Counted from the stretch's first letter, positions 1 to 8,824 are shown. The stretch is 64,000 nucleotides of DNA from Planctomycetota bacterium (GCA_018671175.1 JABHIE010000013.1:1-64000); one strand, 5' to 3'. The notes: generated from the sequence alone by a model not told the origin. A program made the numbers and translations.

Positions 1-466
<466 letters not shown>

Positions 467-553
467 CCCCTCTGTGATTCGCTTTAAGCGGGTCCCTGAG
501 GGGATCTGCAAGATTCAATAAAATACAATGATTACGCTTCCTGTCACCATCCT

Positions 554-663
554 CCCTGGTGCCCATAAAAACCTGGCCACACCCGATTCCATTCCGAACT
601 CGGTCGTTAAGCAGGTTTTGCCGATGATAGTGGTTCGTCCGTGAAAGTAGGTTAGTGCCAGGG
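554..663 (+). rRNA. 5S ribosomal RNA
   Basis: About 110 nt bounded by complementary ends, ccctgg at 554-559 and ccaggg at 658-663, which form helix I. Internal 5S landmarks are present: ccattccgaactcgg in the loop B/C region, and gccgatgatagt followed by gaaagtaggt in the helix IV/V region. It lies about 90 nt after 23S and just before a strong terminator, so it is the last gene of the rRNA operon. Confidence 0.95.
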
Positions 664-673
664 TTTTAATTAG

Positions 674-713
674 CAGACCGCGCAGTTTTTAACTGCGCGG
701 TCTGTTTTTTTTT
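674..713 (+). terminator. Rho-independent terminator of the rRNA operon
   Basis: A perfect 14-bp stem (674-687 with 691-704, GC-rich in the middle) closes a 3-nt loop and is followed by nine T residues (705-713). It starts ten nt after the end of 5S. On the opposite strand there is no U-tract, so it probably acts mainly in the rRNA direction, although it also lies just beyond the lexA stop codon. Confidence 0.95.
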
Positions 714-729
714 GCCCTAAGCAAAAAAA

Positions 730-1374
730 CTAGTACTGGCGGATTACGCCAGTCACTACACCACGAATCTCTACTTCAGTGGTGCGGATTGAATCGTAAG
801 CATCATTTGCTGGAACAAGCAAGATACTTGCGTCAGGCTGAGGCTTGAAATATTTGAGGGTAGCCTCTTCGTCTTGAAGAATCGCGACTACGATATCACC
901 CGATTGGGGTGGACGCCCCTTTTCGATTACGACTAAATCGCCAGATTGAATGTGTGCGTCAATCATTGAATCGCCTTGTACTTCGAGGAGGTAAGTGTCG
1001 CTTTTAGTGCGCACTATTTCATCAAAATCAAGTCGCTCACACTGCTCGATGGCTTCAATTGGGCCACCTGCTGCAATGCGGCCTGCAAACGGGAGGCTGC
1101 CTATACCAATAGCTGCCGCGAATTCTGCATCCTCATGAATATCAAGGTTCAGGACGGTTCTCGCTTCAGGCGTTAACTCTAGGCCTCGGGACGCACCTGG
1201 CTCGAGATTCTCGAGGTAGGCGTTGGCGATTAAGGCCTGGACATGCCCATGAATCGTCACGCGACCTACGCCCATGACTTGACCAATCTCGGCAAGAGTA
1301 GGGGAGAGGCTGGTTTCAAACTGGTGATTGTGAATCGTTTCCAGCACTTGGAGTTGCTTTGGGGTTAGGCCCAT
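730..1374 (-). CDS. lexA: LexA, SOS transcriptional repressor and self-cleaving protease
   Basis: A 214-residue protein of normal LexA length. Residues ~1-65 form the winged helix-turn-helix DNA-binding domain (recognition region around TIHGHVQAL). Residues ~95-214 form the S24 autoprotease. The scissile Ala102-Gly103 bond sits in the segment GRIAAGGP, the nucleophile is Ser136 (QGDSM) and the general base is Lys174 (ATLKYF), so RecA-stimulated self-cleavage should be intact. The ATG is only 2 nt after the stop of a 29-codon ORF on the same strand, so the two are probably co-transcribed and translationally coupled. The promoter upstream is flanked by two candidate LexA boxes, implying autoregulation. 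It would repress SOS genes until DNA damage. Confidence 0.95.
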   Translation of the reverse strand: MGLTPKQLQVLETIHNHQFETSLSPTLAEIGQVMGVGRVTIHGHVQALIANAYLENLEPGASRGLELTPEARTVLNLDIHEDAEFAAAIGIGSLPFAGRIAAGGPIEAIEQCERLDFDEIVRTKSDTYLLEVQGDSMIDAHIQSGDLVVIEKGRPPQSGDIVVAILQDEEATLKYFKPQPDASILLVPANDAYDSIRTTEVEIRGVVTGVIRQY

Positions 1375-1376
1375 CG

Positions 1377-1466
1377 CTACACCATAACCAATCCGAGGAT
1401 CATTCCGGCCACGCAGAGGAAAGCTTCGATTTCAGCTTTATGTGTTTGTGTGAAGAATCTTTTCAT
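1377..1466 (-). CDS. Putative 29-residue membrane peptide upstream of lexA
   Basis: An ATG-initiated ORF of 29 codons ending in TAG two nt before the lexA ATG. The N-terminal half is polar and basic (MKRFFTQTHK). The C-terminal half is hydrophobic (AFLCVAGMILGLVMV) and long enough for a short membrane anchor. A weak AGG lies ~9 nt upstream of the ATG. It sits between the predicted lexA promoter and lexA, so LexA should control it. SOS-induced membrane peptides of this size are known elsewhere (Caulobacter SidA, E. coli TisB), and division inhibitors often adjoin lexA (YneA, DivS). Function here is inference, and no homology can be claimed. It could instead be a short leader ORF that sets lexA translation. 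Confidence 0.5.
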   Translation of the reverse strand: MKRFFTQTHKAEIEAFLCVAGMILGLVMV

Positions 1467-1476
1467 GTTGTTTTAC

Positions 1477-1521
1477 CTAACAAAGACCTAACCATCTTAG
1501 CGGCGAACAAAACCCTAACAA
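1477..1521 (-). promoter_or_regulatory. lexA-operon promoter with two candidate LexA boxes
   Basis: On the minus strand TTGTTA (1516-1521) and TAAGAT (1494-1499) are 16 nt apart and look like -35 and -10 elements. Two direct repeats of GTTAGG-N2-TTTGTT flank the -10: minus 1519-1504 and minus 1492-1477, 27 nt apart. Each has the spacing GTT-N8-GTT, the geometry of the GTTC-N7-GTTC direct-repeat LexA box known from Alphaproteobacteria; the upstream copy even reads GTTA-N7-GTTC. That they bind LexA is inferred from position and spacing. Confidence 0.55.
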
Positions 1522-1580
1522 GAGTTTCTTTCTATAAATTTTTTCATGCGTGGAACGCGTCAAAACACAAAAAACCCCTG

Positions 1581-1586
1581 TAAAAT
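1581..1586 (+). promoter_or_regulatory. -10-like TAAAAT before nadB
   Basis: TAAAAT is followed by 8 nt and then the nadB ATG, with no Shine-Dalgarno between. Transcription from this element would begin at or next to the start codon, giving a leaderless mRNA. No convincing -35 is visible 16-18 nt upstream. Confidence 0.45.
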
Positions 1587-1594
1587 AGGCTTAC

Positions 1595-3295
1595 ATGGAA
1601 TCATCCTTTCGAGTTTCCGATTGGCGACCTGTTTCGCCGCTGAAACGCCTTCCGTTTGCCGCTCGCTCTCTCCCTGTTTTCAGGAGTGATATCCTGATTG
1701 TTGGGGCAGGCTCAGCGGGTTTGAGTGCCGCTCTTGCAGCTGCTGACGAGGGTTCTCATGTCATGGTTCTTGCCAAGGGCGAGGCATCCATGAGTAATAC
1801 TCGCTACGCACAAGGTGGGGTAGCCGCAGCAGTTGGCCCTGATGATGATCCTAAAACCCATGCTGCCGACACTCTTCGCCTTGGTTATGGTCTTTCTGAA
1901 GCCGATATTGTCCGTAATCTGACCGATGCTGGGCCCAGCACGATGGATTGGCTTTCCTCTCTCGGAATGGCCTTTGACTATTGTCCCTCCGGTAATATCG
2001 AGCTCGGTCGCGAGGGTGGGCACCAAGTTGCCCGTATTCTTCATTCCGGTGGCACAGCGACTGGCCACGAGCTGCAGCGTGTCTTACTCGCTCAAGTCAC
2101 CCAGCACCCACGCATTGACCTTTTTACCTTCGTGACGGCCGTTGATTTTGTCAAGGATAGTGAAGGACGCGTTTCTGGCGCGGTTTGTATGCAATCCAAG
2201 CGTGGCCAGTCTGATTTTGAAACGGTAATCTTTGAAGCTACTGAGGTCCTTTTAGCTACGGGTGGTGGGGGCCAGCTCTATCGTGAAACGACTAACCCGC
2301 AATTGGCTACTGCCGATGGGCTAGCAATGGCCTTACGCGCCGGCGCGGTTCTCCAAGACCTTGAATTTGTTCAATTTCATCCAACTATTCTTTATCTCGC
2401 GGGTGCCGCACGCTTCCTAATCTCTGAGGTCGTCCGTGGTGAAGGGGCTATTTTGCGCAATCGTGCTGGGCATGCCTTCATGCAAGATTATCATGCGGAT
2501 CGTGAGTTAGCTCCGCGTGATGTGGTCAGTCGAGCCATTTATCAGCAAATGTTCCTATCGGGCGATACCCATGTCAACCTCGACCTCTCTTCGGTGACGC
2601 GTGCCGAAGAACACTTCCCTAGCCTTGCCCGCATTGCGGCCAAATTTGGTATTTTTATCGGGTCTGACCCTGTGCCAGTTCGGCCAGCCGTTCATTATTT
2701 GGTTGGTGGTGTTGCCTCTGACCTAGATGGTCAAACATCCATCCCGGGCCTTTGGGCCGTAGGCGAATGCGCTTCCACTGGCTTTCACGGTGCCAACCGT
2801 ATGGGGTCCAACAGCTTGCTTGAAGCCCTAGCCCATGGGCGTATTGTTGGCCGAAAAATGAGCGAGCTCGCTGGCGGCGTGACGAGGCGTTTCTTGCTCC
2901 CACCGGGGCGCAATGCCGATGAAACTGACGGCGTCGAACTCAATTTGACCGATATTACCTACTCGCTTAAATCTCTTATGTGGCGCCAAGTTGGCATCGA
3001 GCGCGATGCTTCGGGTCTCCAAGATGCTGTAGATAACCTCCGCACTTGGTGTGGTTTTCTTTCACATCTTGGTCCCTTTACGCCAGCCGGCGTTGAAACG
3101 GCCAATATGATCCAAATCGGTATGGCTATCACGCGGTCAGCTTTATTTCGCCAAGAGTCGCGTGGGGCACATTATCGATCAGATTTCGCCCAAACTGACC
3201 CGGCCTGGCAGGTTCATTCTCGCATGGCCTTTCAAGATGGCCAGGTCAGCCTATCTACGGGCCGCGTGCGTACTCCTTCAGAGCTGTCCGGTTAA
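1595..3295 (+). CDS. nadB: L-aspartate oxidase
   Basis: A 566-residue FAD flavoenzyme that oxidises L-aspartate to iminoaspartate, the first step of de novo NAD synthesis (NadA acts next and is not in the window). The N-terminal Rossmann FAD motif VGAGSAGLSAA lies near residue 37. The succinate-dehydrogenase/NadB block RYAQGGVAAA follows, then HSGGTATG, EFVQFHPT, a catalytic-region SEVVRGEGA, and a C-terminal GECASTGFHGANRMGSNSL that closes the FAD site. Length is typical for the family. The start is the only ATG close upstream of the FAD motif, about 35 residues before it. hflX follows within 5 nt, so the two form a transcription unit. Confidence 0.95.
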   Translation: MESSFRVSDWRPVSPLKRLPFAARSLPVFRSDILIVGAGSAGLSAALAAADEGSHVMVLAKGEASMSNTRYAQGGVAAAVGPDDDPKTHAADTLRLGYGLSEADIVRNLTDAGPSTMDWLSSLGMAFDYCPSGNIELGREGGHQVARILHSGGTATGHELQRVLLAQVTQHPRIDLFTFVTAVDFVKDSEGRVSGAVCMQSKRGQSDFETVIFEATEVLLATGGGGQLYRETTNPQLATADGLAMALRAGAVLQDLEFVQFHPTILYLAGAARFLISEVVRGEGAILRNRAGHAFMQDYHADRELAPRDVVSRAIYQQMFLSGDTHVNLDLSSVTRAEEHFPSLARIAAKFGIFIGSDPVPVRPAVHYLVGGVASDLDGQTSIPGLWAVGECASTGFHGANRMGSNSLLEALAHGRIVGRKMSELAGGVTRRFLLPPGRNADETDGVELNLTDITYSLKSLMWRQVGIERDASGLQDAVDNLRTWCGFLSHLGPFTPAGVETANMIQIGMAITRSALFRQESRGAHYRSDFAQTDPAWQVHSRMAFQDGQVSLSTGRVRTPSELSG

Positions 3296-3299
3296 GGTA

Positions 3300-4592
3300 T
3301 TGCCTAGGTCTGCCTCCGTTACCGATTCAGGGAAAGAACGCGCTTTCGTAGCGATTCTTCTCCTACCGCATACAGGTTCTTCTCGCTCTTATGACCCAAG
3401 CGAAGAAATCATTGGGCTTGTAGAAGCCGCTGGTGCTCAGGTCGTCGGGCATCTCAGCCAGTCTCGCGCCGTTCCAAGCCCTGCCTTTGCTTTTGGAAAG
3501 GGCAAAGTACACGAAATTGCAACCGAAGCGAAAGCGCTTAACGCCGAATTTGTAGTCGTTGACTGCGAGTTATCCCCCTCACAAATACGCAACCTCGAAA
3601 AAGTTCTCGAAATGCGAGTCGTAGACCGCACCGAGCTCATTCTTGATATTTTTGCAAGCCGAGCTCAAACCCATCAAGCAATGTTGCAGGTCGAGCTCGC
3701 TCAAACGGAATACCTCAAAACGCGGCTCGTCCGAATGTGGACCCACCTTGAAAGGACGGAAGGCGCCATTGGCACTAGAGGCCCAGGCGAGACTCAACTG
3801 GAAACAGATCGGCGCCTCGTTGGAAAGAAAATTACGATACTGAAAAAGCGCCTAAAAGAAATTGAGTGTCGCCGCAGACGCGAGGCGATTGCGCGAGATG
3901 ACCCTCATACGATTTCTCTCGTGGGTTATACCAACGCGGGGAAGTCCTCACTTTTACGCCGCCTAACAGGCAGTGAGGTTTATGTCGCCGACCAACTATT
4001 TGCAACACTCGATACGCGTGTGCGGCGTTGGAAATTAGCTGATGGCCGCGCCGTAATTCTGGCTGACACAGTTGGCTTTGTGCGAGACCTTCCGCACCAT
4101 CTAGTAGCCTCTTTTCATGCGACCCTTGAAGAAACGCTCCAAGCCGATTTGCTTTTACATGTATGCGATGCGTCGTCACCCAACCTCGCTATTCAGCTAG
4201 AGGCCGTTGAAGAAGTCTTAAGCACGCTCGATGTCGCTCATATCCCTTTGCTTCTTGTACTCAATAAAGCCGATCGCCTTAACGACGAAGAGCGTTTGAT
4301 GTTGACTGCTCAATATCCCGAGGGCGCATTGGTTTCTGTAATCGAGGGCGATGGCCTTGTCGAGCTTGAGCAAGTTATTGCTGATACTCTCGATGCTTGG
4401 TCTCTCGATTTGCAAGTAGCCGTGCCTGCCGCGGCGGGGAGAGTGTTGGCCGATATTCGCCGCCTCGCAGCCATCCGAGAAGAAGAATGGCGTGGCGAGA
4501 CATGGCACGCGCGATTAACTCTTGAGCCGCGTCATTGGCAGGTCATTGAGCCTGCCTTAATTGCCCAAGGTGGGCAGGGTCAATCCGCTTAA
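3300..4592 (+). CDS. hflX: HflX, ribosome-associated GTPase
   Basis: HflX binds 50S/70S ribosomes and splits stalled or stress-hibernating ribosomes. From a TTG at 3300 the protein has 430 residues, close to the usual ~430. The N-terminal HflX domain contains AFGKGKVHEI and VVVDCELSPSQIRNLE. A coiled linker has the hallmark GTRGPGETQLETDRR. The G domain shows G1 GYTNAGKSS, G3 DTVGFVRDLP and G4 NKAD. An in-frame ATG at 3162 would add 46 residues inside nadB that look unlike HflX, so I prefer TTG 3300, although its ribosome-binding site is poor. It converges on the LysM gene with no gap. Confidence 0.92.
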   Translation: MPRSASVTDSGKERAFVAILLLPHTGSSRSYDPSEEIIGLVEAAGAQVVGHLSQSRAVPSPAFAFGKGKVHEIATEAKALNAEFVVVDCELSPSQIRNLEKVLEMRVVDRTELILDIFASRAQTHQAMLQVELAQTEYLKTRLVRMWTHLERTEGAIGTRGPGETQLETDRRLVGKKITILKKRLKEIECRRRREAIARDDPHTISLVGYTNAGKSSLLRRLTGSEVYVADQLFATLDTRVRRWKLADGRAVILADTVGFVRDLPHHLVASFHATLEETLQADLLLHVCDASSPNLAIQLEAVEEVLSTLDVAHIPLLLVLNKADRLNDEERLMLTAQYPEGALVSVIEGDGLVELEQVIADTLDAWSLDLQVAVPAAAGRVLADIRRLAAIREEEWRGETWHARLTLEPRHWQVIEPALIAQGGQGQSA

Positions 4593-5126
4593 TTAATGGC
4601 CCTTTGGGGCTGTTACGCCGGGGATGAGCGGCAAGAGCAATTTTTGTCCTGGGCGGATTGCTCCTGGGTCGTCGAGCTGATTCGCTGCGGCAATCGCCTC
4701 GATGATTTCAAGGCTGGCAACTCCGTATGCTGATTTGGCGATGCGATATAGAGTCTGTCCTGAACCAACTGACCAGTATTGTTCGGGCCTTGTCGCGGCT
4801 GTCTCTGGCGCAGTAGCAACAGTATCGCTCAGTGCTGGGTTTGTAGGACCCGGCCATTCAGGGTTGTTTTTGCTCACCGGTTGGATCGAGGCCGCTGAAG
4901 GTTTAGCCGTTGCCTTGCTCGAAGCCGCCACAACTTGGACTTCGTCAGCTAGGGTGGGGTCGGCTTGGTTGTTGTCTACACCAAATGTCACGAGGCCAAA
5001 GTTAACATGCCCCAATTCAGGGGCAGGGCCAACTTCACCCTGGGCTGAGTCTGTGAACTGTGTTTTCCAGATAATGCCACCAGCCAAGATGACGAGGAGC
5101 GCGACGAGGGGAAGGGCGTTCTTCAT
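4593..5126 (-). CDS. Membrane-anchored LysM-domain protein
   Basis: About 177 residues. An N-terminal hydrophobic helix (residues ~4-20) anchors or exports the protein. A Pro/Ala/Ser-rich low-complexity linker follows. A single C-terminal LysM domain (~125-170) starts with YWSVGSGQTLYRIA and ends LLLPLIPG. LysM binds N-acetylglucosamine-containing glycans, so a peptidoglycan-binding role in the periplasm is likely; no catalytic domain is attached. A GTG two codons upstream could also start the protein. It is last in the minus-strand run trmD-rplS-secDF-lysM but is separated from secDF by a hairpin. Confidence 0.8.
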   Translation of the reverse strand: MKNALPLVALLVILAGGIIWKTQFTDSAQGEVGPAPELGHVNFGLVTFGVDNNQADPTLADEVQVVAASSKATAKPSAASIQPVSKNNPEWPGPTNPALSDTVATAPETAATRPEQYWSVGSGQTLYRIAKSAYGVASLEIIEAIAAANQLDDPGAIRPGQKLLLPLIPGVTAPKGH

Positions 5127-5141
5127 GGTCACAGAATAGCA

Positions 5142-5173
5142 AGAGCGGGCTGTTTCATGAAACAGCCCGCTCT
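5142..5173 (-). terminator. Hairpin downstream of secDF (terminator-like)
   Basis: Perfect inverted repeat: the GC-rich arms 5142-5156 and 5159-5173 leave a loop of only two bases, so the top pairs probably open. It lies in the 64-nt gap after the secDF stop and before the LysM gene on the same strand. No T-run follows on either strand, so it may be a processing or attenuation element rather than a full intrinsic terminator. Confidence 0.5.
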
Positions 5174-5190
5174 AAAGTTGCTAAAAAGCC

Positions 5191-7686
5191 TTATTTGGCT
5201 TCTTTTACATGGTGCTTGCGGCTCCAGCGGTCAAAGAAAACCAGAAGGGGGCTAGCGACAAACATCGAAGAGTAAGTACCAACAATTACACCGACCAACA
5301 TCGCAAAGGAGAAGCCTTCGAGGACATTGTGCATCGGGCGGTTGGCGAAGAACAACACAGCCACCACGAAAAAGGTCGTTACAGATGTGAGAATCGTACG
5401 GCTCAAAGATTGGTTAATCGACTTGTCGATAATCTCATGGTAGGAACCCTTACTGCGAGGTAAGTTTTCGCGAATACGGTCAAACACAACAATCGTGTCG
5501 TTAAGGGAGTAACCAATAATCGTCAAGAAAGCTGCGATGATTTCAAGGTTGATCTCAACCGTAACCCAACCCATCTTGGAGAAGAGAGCCAAAGCGCCAA
5601 GCGTGAACAGCACATCGTGGAATAGAGCAACCACAGCAGCAAAGCCGTAGCGATATTCTTTGAAGCGGAAGTTCATGTAGATGATGATCGCAATCAACGA
5701 GAGCAAAATCGCTTGAACAGCTTTATTTTGAATCTCTCCAGATACGCGCGCACCAACCGTGTTTTTCTCAGGGAAGGCAGCCGTCATATCGATGGAGCCG
5801 TCAGCCTTGAGAGGTAAACGCCCAACTAGTTTGACCGACAACTCATTCAACATGTCAGCAGCTAAATCACTGCCAGCTTTCATGTTGTCGCCTTCTGTGA
5901 GGGAGCGCTGCTCAGCAGTGAGCTTTTTCTTGACTAGGTAGGTGCGGTCAACATTGCTCTCGTCTCGGCTTTGAACGGAAGTTACCGAATAGCCAGGAAG
6001 CAAATCACGCATCGCACCAATCTCAGTGGATTGAGAAAGCTCAACCCGTGCGGCAGAGCCACCTGCGAAGTCGATGCCGAGCATGTTGGAGGCCTCACCA
6101 GAGAAGATGATGAGCCCTGCTGCAATTAAACTGCCTGAAATGATGGCAGCGACCTTTCGCTTAGCTAAGAAAGCAAAGTGAGCGTTACCCGCAAAAGCGC
6201 GAGCCATCTTGACTTCTTTGACTAACTTCTTTGTAAAGACTAAGTAGTGCATGACGACTTTGGAGAAAACCAAAGCAGAGAACATCGAGGTCAAAATACC
6301 CAAAGCTAACATTGCGGCAAAACCTTGAACGGGGCCTGTACCAACTTGATAGAGAACCAAAGCCGTCAAGAGAGTGGTTAGGTTGGCGTCAACAATCGTG
6401 GCGAATGCGCGCTCATAGCCGTTTTTGTAAGCCTGCGGAACTTCGCGGCCTCTTTTGCGCTCTTCTCTGACACGCTCAAAAATCAGGATGTTGGCGTCAA
6501 CAGCCATGCCGATGGTCAAGACCAAACCAGCCAAGCCAGGCAAAGTCAAAGTGGCCTGCGTAAAGAAAAGTGCACCCAAAAGAATGAAGCCGTTGAAGCC
6601 AAGCGTGAGCCAGGCCACGATACCGTTCATCCAGTAGTAGAGGAGCATGAAGAACAGCACAGCAATGCCGCCCGCCATCGCAGACCACACGCCTGTGTTG
6701 ATACTGTCTTCACCCAAGCTAGGGCCAACATAGGACTCACTTTCTAGCTGAGGCTTCACGCGCAAGGAACCGGTACGCAAAACTGTAATCAGCTCGCGAA
6801 CCTCTTCTTGGCTGAAGCCATTCATGCCACCTTGAATGATGCCAGCACCAGGGAGGCGCTGGTTGATGTTTGGCGCGCTATCGACCTCGCCATTCAGCAC
6901 AATCGCCATGGCGCGACTTTTGTTTTCTTCGGTGAAATCGGCAAAGGCAGCTTTGCGGTGCTCTTTGAACTCAAAAGCAACTGCGCCGAAGCCAGACTGG
7001 TCAATGGTCGGCCCAACATAGTTGAGACCCGCACCATAAAATTCCCAGGAGTCAACACTGTCTTCTGCTGTTTCGCGGATGACATTTTCTAGGCGGAGAG
7101 GAACATATTTCCCGGCAATTGAACTGGCCAAAAGCTGGCCATTTTCAAGGGCTGCATTTTGAGTCAAGGCATACCAGCGAATAGAGGGGCGTGAACCACC
7201 ATCTTCGTAGGCCAACGCGTTGTAAGTCTTAAGCTCGCCTTCTGGGTTTTCGCCCAACCAAGTCTCAAAGTTTTTGCGCTCTTGCGCCAAATCGAGGTCA
7301 TCACCGTCTTCGGCTAAAATGCGGAATTCAAGCAGACCTTGGTTGATAATCGTGCGTTTGACGGCTGCGACCTCTTCTTCGGACATGCCGGGCAATTCGA
7401 TTACCAACTCAGATGACCCCTGCGGGTAAATCGGAATATCGGCCATGCCGCTGCCGTCAAGGCGTTTTTGGAAAATCGTAGCGGTTTGTTGCAGCACGAC
7501 AACCGAATCGTAATTCGGCTGAAGTTGCCCCTCTTCGACCGCCTGGTCGAAGTCGAACCGATAAACGATGCGTGAGCCGCCCTCAAGGTCTAGACCGAGG
7601 TGAATATTCCAATTCCAGATAGAAAAGGCAGCGAGCATCGAGATGAAAACGATGCCCAAGATCTTGCGAAACAGGTTCTCGACCAT
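5191..7686 (-). CDS. secDF: Fused SecD-SecF protein-export membrane protein
   Basis: An 831-residue fusion of SecD and SecF, which form the proton-driven accessory complex of SecYEG that pulls preproteins across the inner membrane. The SecD half begins with a transmembrane helix and the D1 motif HLGLDLEGG, has a large periplasmic P1 region (~50-310) and the five-helix block with GMAVDANILIFERVREE. The SecF half begins about residue 505, has the corresponding MLGIDFAGGS, and ends with GYSLNDTIVVFDRIREN and final helices. Acidic and Arg residues needed for proton relay are present in both halves. It lies 21 nt after rplS on the same strand. Fused SecDF occurs in several phyla, including Bacillota and Bacteroidota. 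Confidence 0.95.
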   Translation of the reverse strand: MVENLFRKILGIVFISMLAAFSIWNWNIHLGLDLEGGSRIVYRFDFDQAVEEGQLQPNYDSVVVLQQTATIFQKRLDGSGMADIPIYPQGSSELVIELPGMSEEEVAAVKRTIINQGLLEFRILAEDGDDLDLAQERKNFETWLGENPEGELKTYNALAYEDGGSRPSIRWYALTQNAALENGQLLASSIAGKYVPLRLENVIRETAEDSVDSWEFYGAGLNYVGPTIDQSGFGAVAFEFKEHRKAAFADFTEENKSRAMAIVLNGEVDSAPNINQRLPGAGIIQGGMNGFSQEEVRELITVLRTGSLRVKPQLESESYVGPSLGEDSINTGVWSAMAGGIAVLFFMLLYYWMNGIVAWLTLGFNGFILLGALFFTQATLTLPGLAGLVLTIGMAVDANILIFERVREERKRGREVPQAYKNGYERAFATIVDANLTTLLTALVLYQVGTGPVQGFAAMLALGILTSMFSALVFSKVVMHYLVFTKKLVKEVKMARAFAGNAHFAFLAKRKVAAIISGSLIAAGLIIFSGEASNMLGIDFAGGSAARVELSQSTEIGAMRDLLPGYSVTSVQSRDESNVDRTYLVKKKLTAEQRSLTEGDNMKAGSDLAADMLNELSVKLVGRLPLKADGSIDMTAAFPEKNTVGARVSGEIQNKAVQAILLSLIAIIIYMNFRFKEYRYGFAAVVALFHDVLFTLGALALFSKMGWVTVEINLEIIAAFLTIIGYSLNDTIVVFDRIRENLPRSKGSYHEIIDKSINQSLSRTILTSVTTFFVVAVLFFANRPMHNVLEGFSFAMLVGVIVGTYSSMFVASPLLVFFDRWSRKHHVKEAK

Positions 7687-7707
7687 GATGGCGGTGTGGC
7701 GCGGGGC

Positions 7708-8043
7708 CTAAAGGGAAGCAGATTTGCCGACGCGATCGCGCAGGTAGTAAAGACGGGCGCGGCGAGGCTTTTTCGTTGGGCCGCGCTGCACAATGACATT
7801 GGTTACGCGTGGGCCGTGGAGTGGGAAAGTACGCTCAACGCCTTCGCCTTGCACGATACGGCGCACGGTGAAAGTTTTGCGGATGCCAGAACCGCCAAAG
7901 CGGATAACCTGACCAACAAAAGGCTGGATACGCTCTTTGTCGCCCTCACGGATGAGGTATTCGACTTTGACAACGTCAGCGACTTTGAAAGAAGCAGTTT
8001 CTTCTTTCATGTAGAGCTTTTCGACTTCTTGGATGATGTCCAT
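7708..8043 (-). CDS. rplS: 50S ribosomal protein L19
   Basis: 111 residues from the ATG at 8043 (MDIIQEVEKLYMK), close to the usual ~115. Diagnostic L19 segments are FKVADVVKVEYLIREGDKER, a glycine-rich FGGSGIRKTFTVRRI, GEGVERTFPLHGP and the C-terminal RRARLYYLRDRVGKSA. L19 sits at the interface of the ribosomal subunits. The frame is open further upstream, but those codons overlap trmD and do not match the family. The ATG is 2 nt after the trmD stop, the standard trmD-rplS arrangement. Confidence 0.97.
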   Translation of the reverse strand: MDIIQEVEKLYMKEETASFKVADVVKVEYLIREGDKERIQPFVGQVIRFGGSGIRKTFTVRRIVQGEGVERTFPLHGPRVTNVIVQRGPTKKPRRARLYYLRDRVGKSASL

Positions 8044-8045
8044 GA

Positions 8046-8732
8046 TTATGATTCGGATGACAGGTCTGGGCGCCGGGATTCGGTGCGTGCCTGTGCTTGT
8101 TTGTGCCGCCAATCGGCCACCTTTTGGTGGTCGCCGCTTAGCAACACGGGGGGGACGACCATGCCACGAAACTCAGGAGGCCGAGTGTAGTGAGGGTGGT
8201 CGAGTAGGTTTGGTTGAGTGAACGATTCGGCTTGAGCGGATTCTTCGTGACCGAGAACCCCAGGAATGAGGCGCGCCGTCGCGTCGAGAACCGTCAAGGC
8301 GGCTAATTCACCACCAGTAAGAACGAAATCGCCGATGGAAATTTCCTCCCAGTCGAGACCGAGACGAATGCGCTCGTCGAAACCCTCATATCGTCCACAA
8401 AGGAGCAAGAGGCGGGATTCGTCAGCGAAATCAACGGCATGACTTTGCTGGAATGGAGTACCAGCGGGGGTCAAGAGGAGTTTCCTGCACGGGCCGAAAT
8501 CACTTTCGACTCGTTCAACGGCTGCAAAGATCGGCTCGCATTTCAGCACCATGCCTGGCCCACCGCCGTAGGGGCGGTCATCAACGGTATTGTGCTTGTT
8601 ATTGGCGAACTTGCGGAAGTCGAGTAAATGGACTTGAAGCAAGCCGGCTTTGCGAGCACGACCGAGAATGGAGGCGTCGAGGTAAGCCTCGAGAGCCTCA
8701 GGAAAGAGGGTTAGAAGATGAACTTCGAGCAT
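8046..8732 (-). CDS. trmD: tRNA (guanine-37-N1)-methyltransferase
   Basis: 228 residues from the ATG at 8732 (MLEVHLLTLFPEA). TrmD methylates G37 next to the anticodon to prevent +1 frameshifts. The SPOUT knot motifs are clear: DDRPYGGGPGMV near residue 50, LLLCGRYEGFDERI with the SAM-binding loop, and SIGDFVLTGGELAAL. The C-terminal helix domain ends with PPVLLSGDHQKV. An ATG 19 codons upstream is possible but not conserved. A GGGGAG Shine-Dalgarno lies 5-10 nt before the chosen ATG. rpsP and rimM, its usual neighbours, are absent, and the divergent gene is ribE. Confidence 0.96.
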   Translation of the reverse strand: MLEVHLLTLFPEALEAYLDASILGRARKAGLLQVHLLDFRKFANNKHNTVDDRPYGGGPGMVLKCEPIFAAVERVESDFGPCRKLLLTPAGTPFQQSHAVDFADESRLLLLCGRYEGFDERIRLGLDWEEISIGDFVLTGGELAALTVLDATARLIPGVLGHEESAQAESFTQPNLLDHPHYTRPPEFRGMVVPPVLLSGDHQKVADWRHKQAQARTESRRPDLSSES

Positions 8733-8760
8733 CCGGGTTCTCCCCGGAAAACGGCCGCAC

Positions 8761-8766
8761 AAGATA
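8761..8766 (-). promoter_or_regulatory. -10-like TATCTT upstream of trmD
   Basis: On the minus strand TATCTT lies 28 nt before the trmD ATG. That would give a ~20-nt leader carrying the GGGGAG ribosome-binding site, unlike the many leaderless-looking starts in this window. Confidence 0.35.
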
Positions 8767-8824
8767 CCCTCTCCGGCCTGTCTCGGCAAGGTTTACATGG
8801 GTAGACGCGGCACCGGTGAGAGCC

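Noticed and set aside
3162-3299. Extra N-terminal 46 residues of HflX starting at ATG 3162
   Set aside because: They lie inside nadB, do not resemble HflX, and starting at TTG 3300 gives the normal family length.
7600-8190. Long plus-strand open frame opposite secDF, rplS and trmD (about 196 codons)
   Set aside because: It covers confidently identified genes on the other strand, and its translation has no signal, motif or hydrophobic pattern.
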